A DNA stretch of 64,000 bases. Source: Flammeovirga kamogawensis (lineage in GTDB: Bacteria; Bacteroidota; Bacteroidia; Cytophagales; Flammeovirgaceae). Position numbers and translations under genes: made by a program. The notes under the pieces were generated by a model. That model ran no database searches, was not told the origin of the DNA, and saw only the letters and a list, made by a program, of their open reading frames with translations. Numbering within the stretch: the stretch's first letter is position 1; each line of letters begins with the position of its first letter. Location of the stretch: positions 2,542,001-2,606,000 of the forward strand of contig NZ_CP076128.1 of NCBI RefSeq assembly GCF_018736065.1, given 5' to 3'. Below are positions 1 to 8,378 of this stretch, one piece after another.

Positions 1-57
1 ATACAATCCTTGCCATAACTGTTCATTCTAAATTTATTGCAAAGATATTAAGATCGC

Positions 58-744
58 TTATAAATGCTCTAAAATTAAAAGCAGATTATCTATTTCTATA
101 TCTGCAACAGTAGCTTCTGTACCAAAATAAATTGTTGGTAAACCGTATTCTTTTGCTCCTTTAATATCTGTAATGGGATTATCTCCAATCATTATAGAAT
201 TTTCTTTTGACGCTCCTGCTTGTTGCAATGCAAAATCAAAAATTTTAGCTGATGGTTTTTTATGTCCGCAAGATTCAGAGGTAACTATTGTAGAAAAATA
301 TTGACCGATACCTGTAGTTTCTAGCTTTATAGCTTGTGTAGCATCAAAACCATTTGATAAAATATGCATCGTATAATTTCCTTCTAAAGCAGCTAGTAAC
401 TCTCTAGTACCGGGTATTAAATTGGGTTTAGTTGGGCATATTTCTAGGTATTCTTCTCCAATTGTTGGAGGCGTAGTAGTTGGATCTAAACCAATAGTTG
501 TATAAGTCATAGGAAAGCGTCTATCTCTAATTTCTTCTTTTGTGACTTTACTAAAATTATACAGTTCCCATAACTCAAAATTTGCTTTTCTATACGCTGA
601 TAAGAAATCTTGAAGAGCTACATTACCATCACCAATATCATATTTATGGAAAAGGTAAGTAAGAGTTTCTTCAGAGTTTTTTTCAAAATCCCATAATGTA
701 TGGTCTAAATCAAAAAATATATGTTCGACTGTATCTTTATTCAT
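58..744 (-). CDS. yjjG: YjjG-family HAD pyrimidine nucleotidase
   Basis: A 228-residue HAD-superfamily phosphatase. Motif I is DLDHT, with nucleophile D12 and general acid D14. Motif II is the S of HILSNG, the motif III lysine lies in CGHKKP, and motif IV is MIGDNPITDIKGAK, all in the usual order. The helical cap between motifs I and II and the length fit the YjjG noncanonical pyrimidine nucleotidase family, which hydrolyses nucleoside monophosphates and is thought to clean up modified pyrimidine nucleotides in the cytosol. Its ATG lies 2 bp downstream of the stop of the PP2C gene at 747-2852 on the same strand, so the two are probably cotranscribed. HAD substrate assignment from sequence alone is uncertain; phosphoglycolate phosphatase is the main alternative. 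Confidence 0.82.
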   Translation of the reverse strand: MNKDTVEHIFFDLDHTLWDFEKNSEETLTYLFHKYDIGDGNVALQDFLSAYRKANFELWELYNFSKVTKEEIRDRRFPMTYTTIGLDPTTTPPTIGEEYLEICPTKPNLIPGTRELLAALEGNYTMHILSNGFDATQAIKLETTGIGQYFSTIVTSESCGHKKPSAKIFDFALQQAGASKENSIMIGDNPITDIKGAKEYGLPTIYFGTEATVADIEIDNLLLILEHL

Positions 745-746
745 GC

Positions 747-2852
747 TTATATCTTTATACCTATCACTAATACATCATCTACTTGATCATAAGAACCTTT
801 CCACTCATTAAATGAATTTCTAACAACTTTATATTGTTGTTTTGTATCCATTTCTGCTATTTCATCTAATAAAATTTTAAAATTCTTATGCATTAATTTT
901 TTACCTTTTTTACCTCCAAATTGGTCCTTATACCCATCTGTAGATAAAAATAAAGCATCTCCTTTTTTCACCTTAACTATGGTATCTGTAAAAGAGGTGT
1001 TTTTTTCTTCTCCAACAGCTTTTTTAGCTGTATTATAAAGGTTTAAATTATCGTTTTGTTTTAAATATACTTTTGCTCTTGCTCCACTAAATTCAATTTC
1101 TTCTCTATCTAAATGATAAGCAACAACAGAAATATCCATCCCATCTTGAATATAATTTGAGAGGTCTTTTAAAAGAGCAATAAACCTATTATTAATTTTA
1201 TATAATATTTCAGATGGCTTTCTTACACCTTCAATATTAATTATATATTCTAAACTTGCTACACCAAGAACAGATAAAAAGGCTCCAGGTACACCGTGCC
1301 CTGTACAATCTGCACAAACCACATATTTAATATTATCAACCTCATATACCCAATAAAAATCTCCTGACACTTGGTCTTTTGGCTTAAAGAATATAAAATG
1401 ATCACCTAAAAGTTCATTCAATTTATCTTTAGAAGGCAGCATAGATGATTGTAGCCCTTTAGCATAGCGAATACTTTCGTGTAATTTATTATTTGTAGAA
1501 GTAAGTTGTTCTTTCTGTACATTCACTACTTCTAATGCTATTGATAAATCGGCATTCTTTTTTTCTATTTCTGCCTTTTGATGTTTAACTATATCTAAAC
1601 TATCTTCTAATTCTAAATTTAAAATTTTAGATTTTCTAAACGATTTATTGAGGTAACTGATAAGAATTATCAATAAAACTAAACTCAATGACGATATAAA
1701 TAATAATGTTCTTTGATAGAGTAACAGTTTATCGGTTTGTTCTGCAGCAAGTTTTAAAGCTTTATTTTCTGCTTCTGTTTTTCCCACTTCAAAACCTAAA
1801 AGAATATCTGCCACTTCAATACTCGCCTTAATACTATCTGCTTTCTCATCAATTTCTAAAAAACTAGATAGTTGAATATTGGCTTTTCTAAACTGATTTG
1901 TTTTTGTATAAATTTCAGCTAAGCCCTTTTTCACTATTGCCTGATCTTTTAAACTTTTTCGTTCTACGGCAACAGCTAATCCTTCCTTATAGAGTTTCTC
2001 TGCTTCTCTGTATTTTTTGATCTTGAAATTATAATTTGCTTTTAAAATCAATAATTCTGCTGACCAACTATCAATAGAATTTTTAGTATATAATTGTTGA
2101 GCAAGATTAATGTAAGTGCTTGCTGAATCTAATTTATTAACTCCTAAATAACTATCAGCAATATTTATACAAGACTCAAGTAAATGTTTTGGAGTACCGT
2201 GTTCTTGTCTAATTAAATAACTCTGCTTAAAATATTTAATCGCCTTATCGAATACTTGCTTATCCTTATAAACAATACCAATATTATTAATAGCGTTAGA
2301 TTGTCTTTTGGGTTTATCTTCTTCTAAAGCGAGATTATAAGCTTTATTGTAATAACTAATTGCTCTATCATATTGCTTTGTACCCAAAAGAATACTTCCT
2401 ATTAGGGTATAAATATTACTGAGCTTAGACTTACTCTTAGCTTGAATAGCATATTTCTCTGCCAAAATTAAATTACGCATTGCTGTTTTTTCATACTGCA
2501 TACTATGATAAATATTACCAAGGTTAGTGTATGTCATACATAATTCATAAGGGGTTCTAGAGGGATCTGTAGCAAGAAGATAATATTTCTGAGCACTGTC
2601 ATAATTAATATTTAAACCATGATAATAAACACCTAAATAATGAGCAGACTTTCCCGCTCTACTTACATCTTTAATCTGATTAGAAAGACGTAAGGCTTCT
2701 TTTGCAAAATAAGCAGCACTATCGCTTCTTTGTTTGTAATGAGAGTAGAATTGTTCCAACTGCTGATCTATAATAACTGTATCGTTTAATACTGTTGTTA
2801 AACTATCTGATGGACCAAATAAAAAGAGAAGTACTATAATTGAAACACTCAA
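747..2852 (-). CDS. TPR-repeat membrane SpoIIE-type PP2C phosphatase
   Basis: A 701-residue sensor-type phosphatase. It has an N-terminal hydrophobic signal or anchor, about six to eight TPR-like repeats (residues ~40-360), one transmembrane helix (~372-398), a coiled coil (~405-460) and a C-terminal SpoIIE/PP2C domain (~480-700). The metal-binding acidic motifs are visible: SGDFYW, CADCTGHG, DGMDIS and LSTDGYKD. This architecture is common in Bacteroidota: an extracytoplasmic TPR sensor linked to a cytoplasmic Ser/Thr phosphatase, presumed to act in partner-switching on an anti-sigma or anti-anti-sigma pair; no such partner is adjacent. The start is TTG: the frame upstream runs to a TAG with no ATG or GTG, and TTG places the hydrophobic N terminus correctly. 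It is the first gene of a two-gene operon with the HAD nucleotidase. The signal and substrate are unknown. Confidence 0.85.
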   Translation of the reverse strand: MSVSIIVLLFLFGPSDSLTTVLNDTVIIDQQLEQFYSHYKQRSDSAAYFAKEALRLSNQIKDVSRAGKSAHYLGVYYHGLNINYDSAQKYYLLATDPSRTPYELCMTYTNLGNIYHSMQYEKTAMRNLILAEKYAIQAKSKSKLSNIYTLIGSILLGTKQYDRAISYYNKAYNLALEEDKPKRQSNAINNIGIVYKDKQVFDKAIKYFKQSYLIRQEHGTPKHLLESCINIADSYLGVNKLDSASTYINLAQQLYTKNSIDSWSAELLILKANYNFKIKKYREAEKLYKEGLAVAVERKSLKDQAIVKKGLAEIYTKTNQFRKANIQLSSFLEIDEKADSIKASIEVADILLGFEVGKTEAENKALKLAAEQTDKLLLYQRTLLFISSLSLVLLIILISYLNKSFRKSKILNLELEDSLDIVKHQKAEIEKKNADLSIALEVVNVQKEQLTSTNNKLHESIRYAKGLQSSMLPSKDKLNELLGDHFIFFKPKDQVSGDFYWVYEVDNIKYVVCADCTGHGVPGAFLSVLGVASLEYIINIEGVRKPSEILYKINNRFIALLKDLSNYIQDGMDISVVAYHLDREEIEFSGARAKVYLKQNDNLNLYNTAKKAVGEEKNTSFTDTIVKVKKGDALFLSTDGYKDQFGGKKGKKLMHKNFKILLDEIAEMDTKQQYKVVRNSFNEWKGSYDQVDDVLVIGIKI

Positions 2853-3041
2853 CTTTATCGACTTTGTAGTTAGGTAATCGAATAACAGATATTCAAATAT
2901 GGCATTAAGCTATTAAAAGATTTAGGAGATTAACTACATAAAAAGCATTTTCTATGATATATTAACATGTATTATTCCTAATTACATGATAAATATCATT
3001 TATGTGTAGGATGGACACTAATTTATTAAGAAGTCTTTTAT

Positions 3042-3049
3042 TACCTTTG
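3042..3049 (+). promoter_or_regulatory. Putative Bacteroidota -7 promoter element (TACCTTTG)
   Basis: TACCTTTG matches the Bacteroidota sigma-A -7 consensus TAnnTTTG exactly and lies 52 bp upstream of the E2 gene start. No convincing TTG -33 element is placed about 19 bp upstream, so the promoter call rests on the -7 box and its position. Confidence 0.45.
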
Positions 3050-3100
3050 CACAAAATTGTAATACCATTGGTCTTCAATTTATAATTCAATAAATACAAT

Positions 3101-4411
3101 ATGGCACAAGTAGAAATGGTTCTTCCAGCAATGGGAGAAGGTATTATGGAAGCTACGGTTTTAGAATGGCTTAAAGAAGAAGGTGATTCTATTACGTTAG
3201 ATGAATCGGTTGTTGAAGTAGCAACGGATAAAGTAGATACTGAAGTACCTGCTACTGTAGAAGGAATAATAAAAAAAATATTAGTTACTAAAGACGATGT
3301 TGTGCAGATTGGAGCTGCCATTGCAATTGTTGAAATTGCAGGCGATGATGCTACTGAAGCTGAACCAACAGTAACTACTACAAATAATACAGTAGAAAAT
3401 GCTGCTGTACCTACAAATAATACAGATAATACAAACGGAATTAGTGCGAAAAGTGGAAATAGATTCTACTCTCCTCTAGTTAGAAATATTGCTAAAAAAG
3501 AAGGCATTTCGCAAGAAGTGTTAGATGGTATACCTGGTACAGGCAAAGAAGGACGTGTAACGAAAAAGGATATGTTAGATTTCCTTGAAAATGGCGTTAC
3601 TACCCCTGTTCAGACAACAACCTCAGTTCAGAAACCTCCTGCTCCTTCTGTTTCTTCGGCTCCTAAAGTAAGTACTCCTCCTCCTGCTGTATCATTAGAT
3701 AATGGTGATGAGGTTATTGAAATGGATCGTGTACGTAAGATGATTGCAGACAGAATGATCCAATCAAAACAGACAGCACCTCATGTTACTTCTTGTGTAG
3801 AAGCTGATATGACAAATGTTGTTTTATGGAGAACAAAGTCTAAAGAAGCATTTAAAAAACAAGAAGGTGCAAATCTTACTTTTATGCCTATCATTATCTC
3901 TGCAATTGCCAAAGCAATTAAAGAATACCCAATGATAAACGTACAAGTAGATGGTTCTAATATTATTGTTAAGAAAGATATTAATATTGGTATGGCTGTA
4001 GCTATGCCAAATGGTAATTTAATTGTTCCTGTAATTAGAAACGCAGACCGCTTAAGTTTAAGTGGCTTAGCCTTAAAAATTCAGGATCTATCTATAAGAG
4101 CTAGAGAAAATAAATTGAAGCCAGAAGAATTGTCTGGTGGAACATATACAGTTTCCAATATTGGTTCTTTTGGTAATACTATTGGTACTCCTATTATTAT
4201 GCAACCACAAGTGGCTATTATGGCAATTGGTACTATACGTAAAAAACCTGCTGTAATAGAAACGCCACAGGGAGATGTAATTGGTATCAGACAGTTTGCT
4301 TACTTCTCTCATTCTTACGACCACAGAGTTGTTGATGGGGCTTTAGGTGGCATGTTTGTTAGAAAAGTAGCTGATATACTTGAACAATGGGATTTAGATT
4401 TATCTATCTAA
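3101..4411 (+). CDS. 2-oxo acid dehydrogenase E2 (dihydrolipoamide acyltransferase)
   Basis: A 436-residue E2 component that passes an acyl group from lipoyl-lysine to CoA. It has an N-terminal lipoyl domain (residues 1-80) with the lipoylated K44 in ATDKVDTE, a Thr/Ala/Pro-rich linker, a peripheral subunit-binding domain (~123-160, YSPLVRNIAKKEGIS...GRVTKKD), a second linker, and the catalytic core (~205-436). The active-site signature SYDHRVVDG contains H408 and D412. A single lipoyl domain and this length fit the branched-chain or generic E2 of Bacteroidota better than a multi-lipoyl PDH E2. No E1 or E3 gene is adjacent, so the complex is encoded at separate loci and the substrate (pyruvate, 2-oxoglutarate or branched-chain acids) cannot be fixed here. 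A TAnnTTTG promoter box precedes it and a strong terminator follows. Confidence 0.9.
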   Translation: MAQVEMVLPAMGEGIMEATVLEWLKEEGDSITLDESVVEVATDKVDTEVPATVEGIIKKILVTKDDVVQIGAAIAIVEIAGDDATEAEPTVTTTNNTVENAAVPTNNTDNTNGISAKSGNRFYSPLVRNIAKKEGISQEVLDGIPGTGKEGRVTKKDMLDFLENGVTTPVQTTTSVQKPPAPSVSSAPKVSTPPPAVSLDNGDEVIEMDRVRKMIADRMIQSKQTAPHVTSCVEADMTNVVLWRTKSKEAFKKQEGANLTFMPIIISAIAKAIKEYPMINVQVDGSNIIVKKDINIGMAVAMPNGNLIVPVIRNADRLSLSGLALKIQDLSIRARENKLKPEELSGGTYTVSNIGSFGNTIGTPIIMQPQVAIMAIGTIRKKPAVIETPQGDVIGIRQFAYFSHSYDHRVVDGALGGMFVRKVADILEQWDLDLSI

Positions 4412-4437
4412 CATTTTATATACATAATATTCAAAGG

Positions 4438-4468
4438 AGAGTCTTTATTTTTAAAGACTCTTTTTTTG
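4438..4468 (+). terminator. Rho-independent terminator of the E2 gene
   Basis: A perfect 10-bp stem AGAGTCTTTA / TAAAGACTCT with a 4-nt loop is followed by a run of T. It starts 26 bp after the E2 stop codon. Confidence 0.9.
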
Positions 4469-4553
4469 TCTTTCTTTTTTTTTGATGAAGTCTAAAATTG
4501 AACAGAATACTAAAAATTGTCTATATAAAGCATAGATTATTGAATAGGGTACA

Positions 4554-5011
4554 AAACCGAACACTTTTTGATAAATTATAAAAAATACCAATTGATTTAA
4601 TTATATAATTAGTAAATCAATAAATAAAGATGAAAAAATTACAAATACAGTAAGAAAACACTGTTTAAATAGAATAGAGCAAGATTTATAAATCAAGAGC
4701 ACTTTAAAATCTTTAAACAAACAGAATATTAACCACCAAAAACAAAAATAAACCTTCAATATATTTCGTGTAAACATTTAAAAATAGCATTAAATGAAAT
4801 ATTATTCTGAATAAACACACTCTAAATGTCCGTTTATGAACAACTTGTCCAAATTAGCAACAAATAAAGTGTATAAATATCACTTTAAAAACAAAATAAC
4901 ACACTTAAACAACTAACAGACAGATAGTTAATAAAACATGGCATGTGATTAGTATTACTAGAAATGTAATCAAAATCGAATTTCATTCTTATTATTTAAA
5001 AATATACGGTC
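4554..5011 (+). promoter_or_regulatory. Long AT-rich leader of small exported protein 1, with conserved blocks
   Basis: This non-coding stretch precedes the 5012 gene. It shares ordered blocks with the leader of the paralogue at 6136. The 16-mer AAACCGAACACTTTTT is at 4554-4569 and 5652-5667. A dyad-containing block is at 4828-4860. A block beginning TGGCAT.T.ATTAGTA is at 4939-4970, about 70 bp before the start codon. I see no ORF or structured RNA with strong GC pairing. The blocks are probably regulator sites and promoter; their exact roles are not known. Confidence 0.55.
4837..4851. promoter_or_regulatory. Candidate operator dyad, copy 1
   Basis: TGAACA-ACT-TGTCCA is a near-perfect inverted repeat (5 of 6 pairs). 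The equivalent site in the second leader (5968-5982) is perfect. It lies 161 bp before the end of the leader. Confidence 0.4.
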
Positions 5012-5413
5012 ATGAAAAATTTAAGAAATATCTTCGCAATCACATTAGTTACTTTATTTTCTTTAACAAGCGTATTCGCTTCGGGTACAGATAATGAAGA
5101 TAACGAAATCACTAAACTTCGTAATAGTGTAGAAAATGCTTCAGCTAATGATTGGACTGTATATGCTGATGCTGCTGAAAGATGTATTGAATTAAAAACT
5201 AACTTAAGTGAAGCTTATGTTTGGTTAGATACAGCTTTAGAAATTGCACCAAATGCAAGAAATTACGAATTGAAAGGTGATTACCTAGCCCTTAACGGTG
5301 CTAACGATATGGCAATGGAAGCTTACCGTCAATCTATCCTTTTAGGAATGAACGACAGTGATTATGATATTCCTGCTGTACAAAAAAAATTATTGAAACT
5401 GTATAATAAGTAA
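5012..5413 (+). CDS. Small exported TPR-like protein, paralogue 1
   Basis: A 133-residue protein with a Sec signal peptide (residues 1-23, hydrophobic core followed by FASG). The mature ~110 residues look helical. The segment ENASANDWTVYADAAERC and the following IELKTNLSEAYVW resemble one degenerate TPR, and LKGDYLALNGANDMAMEAYR resembles a second. I recognise no named family and give no function; a periplasmic or secreted helical-repeat scaffold is the most that can be inferred. It is the first of two tandem paralogues; the second is 132 residues at 6136-6534 and shares about half its residues, including ADAA.RCIELK.NLSEAYVW. It is a single-gene unit with its own long leader and terminator. 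Confidence 0.8.
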   Translation: MKNLRNIFAITLVTLFSLTSVFASGTDNEDNEITKLRNSVENASANDWTVYADAAERCIELKTNLSEAYVWLDTALEIAPNARNYELKGDYLALNGANDMAMEAYRQSILLGMNDSDYDIPAVQKKLLKLYNK

Positions 5414-5435
5414 TAAATATAATTTCACACGAAAT

Positions 5436-5468
5436 GGTGTTGATGTTAATTCGTCAACACCTTTTTTT
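5436..5468 (+). terminator. Rho-independent terminator of small exported protein 1
   Basis: An 8-bp stem GGTGTTGA / TCAACACC with a 10-nt loop is followed by a T tract, 23 bp after the stop codon. Confidence 0.88.
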
Positions 5469-5651
5469 ATGTCTTTTTTTTAATGGAGTTTAGAAAATAA
5501 TTTTAATAGAATTTGCTATAAGTTTTAACCTGCACAATTTAATAACATACTATCTATACCTATAATTTTCACATCCAATCAACAGCAATATATTACCATT
5601 TAAAAAGATCAAAAATGAACGACTATAACACTATAAACTAGATAATAATGT

Positions 5652-6135
5652 AAACCGAACACTTTTTATTAAAAACCATTCAAATAGCATAAAAAATTAC
5701 AATTACAATAATTAAAAAGATGAAAAATAAATATTTTTACACTTTTAATAAAAATACACCTTATTTTTTATCAAATTATTAAAAACAGAAGTGAGATATA
5801 AATAATCACACAACGAAATGTATAAAAACCAGTACTAGCAAGACCAATAAAACATATACAAAATTACGCAAAACAATAAAAAAACAGTACAATATTCTTA
5901 ATAAGTGTAAATAAAAAGAGTAAATCAGAATAATATTTGGATAGATTCTATAAAACATGACCGATTATGAACAATATGTTCAATTATGTAACCCAAACAG
6001 CGTTACGATTACACTTAAAACAGTAAAAAACCACAACAAATAATTGATAATCAGCTACTTATATACTATTGGCATTTAATTAGTAATAGTAGAAGTATAA
6101 AACATTTAGATAAAAAAACACAAACATATATAATC
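5652..6135 (+). promoter_or_regulatory. Long AT-rich leader of small exported protein 2, with conserved blocks
   Basis: A non-coding region paralogous to 4554-5011. It carries the same 16-mer AAACCGAACACTTTTT (5652-5667), an AAAGATGAAAAA block, the dyad block at 5959-5990, and the TGGCATTTAATTAGTA block at 6070-6085 about 66 bp before the start. Spacing of the blocks to the ATG is conserved to within about 30 bp. The sequence between blocks has diverged, so the blocks are probably under selection. Confidence 0.55.
5968..5982. promoter_or_regulatory. Candidate operator dyad, copy 2
   Basis: A perfect inverted repeat, TGAACA-ATA-TGTTCA, in the conserved leader block, 168 bp before the start codon of the 6136 gene. 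Confidence 0.45.
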
Positions 6136-6534
6136 ATGAAATCTTTAAAACAATTCTTCGTAATCGCACTTTTAGCTATCATCACTGCTGCACCTTCTTT
6201 TGCTGGTATTCATGACAATGAGGATAACGAAATTAATAAATTACGTGCTACTGTAGAAAATGCTAGTGCAACAGATTGGGCTATCTATGCTGACGCTGCT
6301 GATAGATGTATTGAATTAAAGAAAAATTTAAGTGAAGCTTATGTATGGATTGAGAAATCAATCGCAATCAATACTAACTCAGAAAACCTTGAAGTAAAAG
6401 GTGATTACCTTGCTTTAAATGGTGCTAAAGACATGGCTATTGATACTTACAACAAAGCAATCTTATCTGGAATGCAGGAAGGAAAAGATATCACTAAGCT
6501 TCAAAAGAAAGTATTGAAAATGTCTCGTCGTTAA
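6136..6534 (+). CDS. Small exported TPR-like protein, paralogue 2
   Basis: A 132-residue paralogue of the 5012 gene. A signal peptide covers residues 1-23 (ending PSFAG) and is followed by the shared core: DNEDNEI.KLR..VENASA, ADAADRCIELKKNLSEAYVW and KGDYLALNGAKDMAI. The mature part is predicted helical with degenerate TPR character. There are no catalytic motifs, cysteine pairs or metal ligands beyond the single conserved Cys of the RCIEL motif. The duplication included the upstream regulatory region, so the two proteins are probably made under related but not identical conditions. Function unknown. Confidence 0.8.
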   Translation: MKSLKQFFVIALLAIITAAPSFAGIHDNEDNEINKLRATVENASATDWAIYADAADRCIELKKNLSEAYVWIEKSIAINTNSENLEVKGDYLALNGAKDMAIDTYNKAILSGMQEGKDITKLQKKVLKMSRR

Positions 6535-6562
6535 TCGATAGACATACTAACCATAAATACAC

Positions 6563-6600
6563 AAAAAAGACCTTGATCATTTAAATGATCAAGGTCTTTT
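6563..6600. terminator. Bidirectional terminator between small exported protein 2 and trpA
   Basis: A long perfect hairpin, AAAAAGACCTTGATCATT and its complement around a central TTTAAA, has A and T tracts on either side. It can terminate both the plus-strand gene ending at 6534 and the minus-strand trpA ending at 6623. Confidence 0.92.
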
Positions 6601-6622
6601 TATTTATATAAACTTTTATTCC

Positions 6623-7399
6623 TTACTCCCCTCTAACAGCACTAACAAAACCCTTTATATCTTTTGGTAAATCTGTAGACTGCCCAATCAGTTTTACAAA
6701 AGCAGAACCAATAATAGCTCCATTAGAATAAGAAGAGGCTTCTTTAAAAGATTTATTATCTGAAATACCAAAACCAATTAATCTTGGGTTCTTCAATTTC
6801 ATAGCTTCAATACGTTTAAAGTAGTCTACTTGCTCAGAAGAAATTCCTGTTTTGGCACCTGTTACACTTGCAGAAGATACCATGTAGATAAACCCTTCTG
6901 TATTATCATCAATTTCTTTAATACGCTCATCAGAAGTTTGAGGGGAAATCAAGAATGTATTTCTAATGCCATGTGCGTTAAACATTTCTTTTAAGTTCAT
7001 TTGATATTCAATCATAGGAAGATCTGGAACAATAATTCCATCAATCCCTACGCGCTGAGCATCTTTACAGAACTTTTCTAAACCATATTGCATTATTGGG
7101 TTAAAATATCCCATAACAACAACTGGTACATCTACCTCATTTCTAAACCCTTCTAATTGCTCAAACAACTTTTGCATTGTCATTCCATTCTCCAATGCTT
7201 GCTCATTACTTTGTTGGATAGTCGGACCATCTGCAACAGGATCCGAGAAAGGTATGCCAATTTCTATTAAATCTGCACCACTATCTTGTAGACTTTTTAA
7301 GATTGTTCTTGTATCGTCTAATTTTGGATAGCCTGCTGTAAAATAAATATTTAATACCTCTTCTGGCTTACGCTGAAATAATTCGTCTATTCTATGCAT
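6623..7399 (-). CDS. trpA: Tryptophan synthase alpha subunit
   Basis: A 258-residue TIM-barrel enzyme that cleaves indole-3-glycerol phosphate to indole and glyceraldehyde 3-phosphate, the indole being channelled to TrpB. The catalytic residues are present: E46 in LIEIGIPFSDP and D57 in PVADGPT. The loop and phosphate-binding segments (MVSSASVTGAK, GFGIS, GAIIGSAFV) are in order, and the length is normal. No other trp gene lies within the window on either side, so trpA is separated here from trpB at least by the neighbouring genes. It is read toward the small exported protein gene and shares the terminator at 6563-6600. Confidence 0.96.
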   Translation of the reverse strand: MHRIDELFQRKPEEVLNIYFTAGYPKLDDTRTILKSLQDSGADLIEIGIPFSDPVADGPTIQQSNEQALENGMTMQKLFEQLEGFRNEVDVPVVVMGYFNPIMQYGLEKFCKDAQRVGIDGIIVPDLPMIEYQMNLKEMFNAHGIRNTFLISPQTSDERIKEIDDNTEGFIYMVSSASVTGAKTGISSEQVDYFKRIEAMKLKNPRLIGFGISDNKSFKEASSYSNGAIIGSAFVKLIGQSTDLPKDIKGFVSAVRGE

Positions 7400-7550
7400 A
7401 ATTTTGTTTTTTGTTTGTTAACTCCGAAAGTTACACATTCAAATTGAAAGCAAAAACTCATATCTTTTTAATAACTTGCAACGTTTAAAGTTTTAAGGCC
7501 AAAATAGGCTTGTTAAACTGATATATACTTTCTAACAAAAAGCATAGAAA

Positions 7551-8330
7551 ATGATAAATTTCTGGAAATACCAAGGTGCAGGTAACGATTTTATTATGAT
7601 CGATGACCGTAACAATACTTTTAATATTAACGATTTTGAAAAAGTTGCTTTACTATGCCACAGACGTTTTGGTATTGGAGCTGATGGCTTAATTCTTATT
7701 CGCTTAAAAGAAGGCTACGATTTTGAAATGGTTTACTTTAATGCTGATGGACATTTAGGAAGTATGTGTGGTAATGGAGGCAGATGTGCTGTTAGGTTTG
7801 CCCATACCTTAGGTTTATTTGAGAATAAGACATCGTTCTGGGCTGCTGATGGAGCCCACGAGGCAACCTTAGATGATAAACAACTGGTACATTTATTAAT
7901 GAACCCTCCTGGTGACATAGAAATTAATAATGATCATTACTTTATGGATACAGGTTCTCCTCATTACGTTCGCTTTGAAAATGACCTTATAAATTTTGAT
8001 TGCGTTGCTGAAGGTAAAGCTATTAGACATAATGAAAGATTTAATGAGGAAGGTACAAATGTAAACTTTGCTCAAGTAACAGGTAAGCAATCTTTAGATG
8101 TAAGAACTTTTGAGAGAGGTGTTGAAGATGAAACGTATGCTTGTGGTACAGGTGTAACAGCTTGTGCTATTGCAGCAAATATTGAACATGATATGCAAAG
8201 TCCTATTCAAGTTAAAGTTCTTGGTGGACAATTAGCCGTTGGTTTTACTAAGGTTAGTGATAAAAAATATACAAATATCATATTAACTGGACCTGCAACT
8301 CCTGTTTTTAAAGCAGAAATTGAAGGATAA
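7551..8330 (+). CDS. dapF: Diaminopimelate epimerase
   Basis: A 259-residue enzyme that interconverts LL- and meso-diaminopimelate for lysine and peptidoglycan synthesis. The two catalytic cysteines are present: C73 in SMCGNGGRC and C198 in YACGTGVTA. The N-terminal QGAGNDFI signature is intact and the length is slightly short for the family but complete. An IS3-family element has inserted 12 bp after its stop codon. The probable native terminator now lies beyond the element at 9736-9772, so dapF transcripts would run antisense into the transposase genes unless stopped elsewhere. Confidence 0.96.
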   Translation: MINFWKYQGAGNDFIMIDDRNNTFNINDFEKVALLCHRRFGIGADGLILIRLKEGYDFEMVYFNADGHLGSMCGNGGRCAVRFAHTLGLFENKTSFWAADGAHEATLDDKQLVHLLMNPPGDIEINNDHYFMDTGSPHYVRFENDLINFDCVAEGKAIRHNERFNEEGTNVNFAQVTGKQSLDVRTFERGVEDETYACGTGVTACAIAANIEHDMQSPIQVKVLGGQLAVGFTKVSDKKYTNIILTGPATPVFKAEIEG

Positions 8331-8342
8331 TTATATGTATTT

Positions 8343-8367
8343 TGTCTAGTCCGTCCATAGCGTTACA
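8343..8367 (+). repeat. IS3-family terminal inverted repeat (orfB-side end)
   Basis: Begins TGTCTAGTCC and ends TAGCGTTACA. It pairs with 9700-9724 with mismatches concentrated in the middle. Confidence 0.85.
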
Positions 8368-8378
8368 GATTTAGACTA

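Noticed and set aside
2962-3321. Open frame of 119 codons on the minus strand
   Set aside because: It lies largely opposite the E2 lipoyl domain, which is clearly coding on the plus strand; the translation has no domain or signal.
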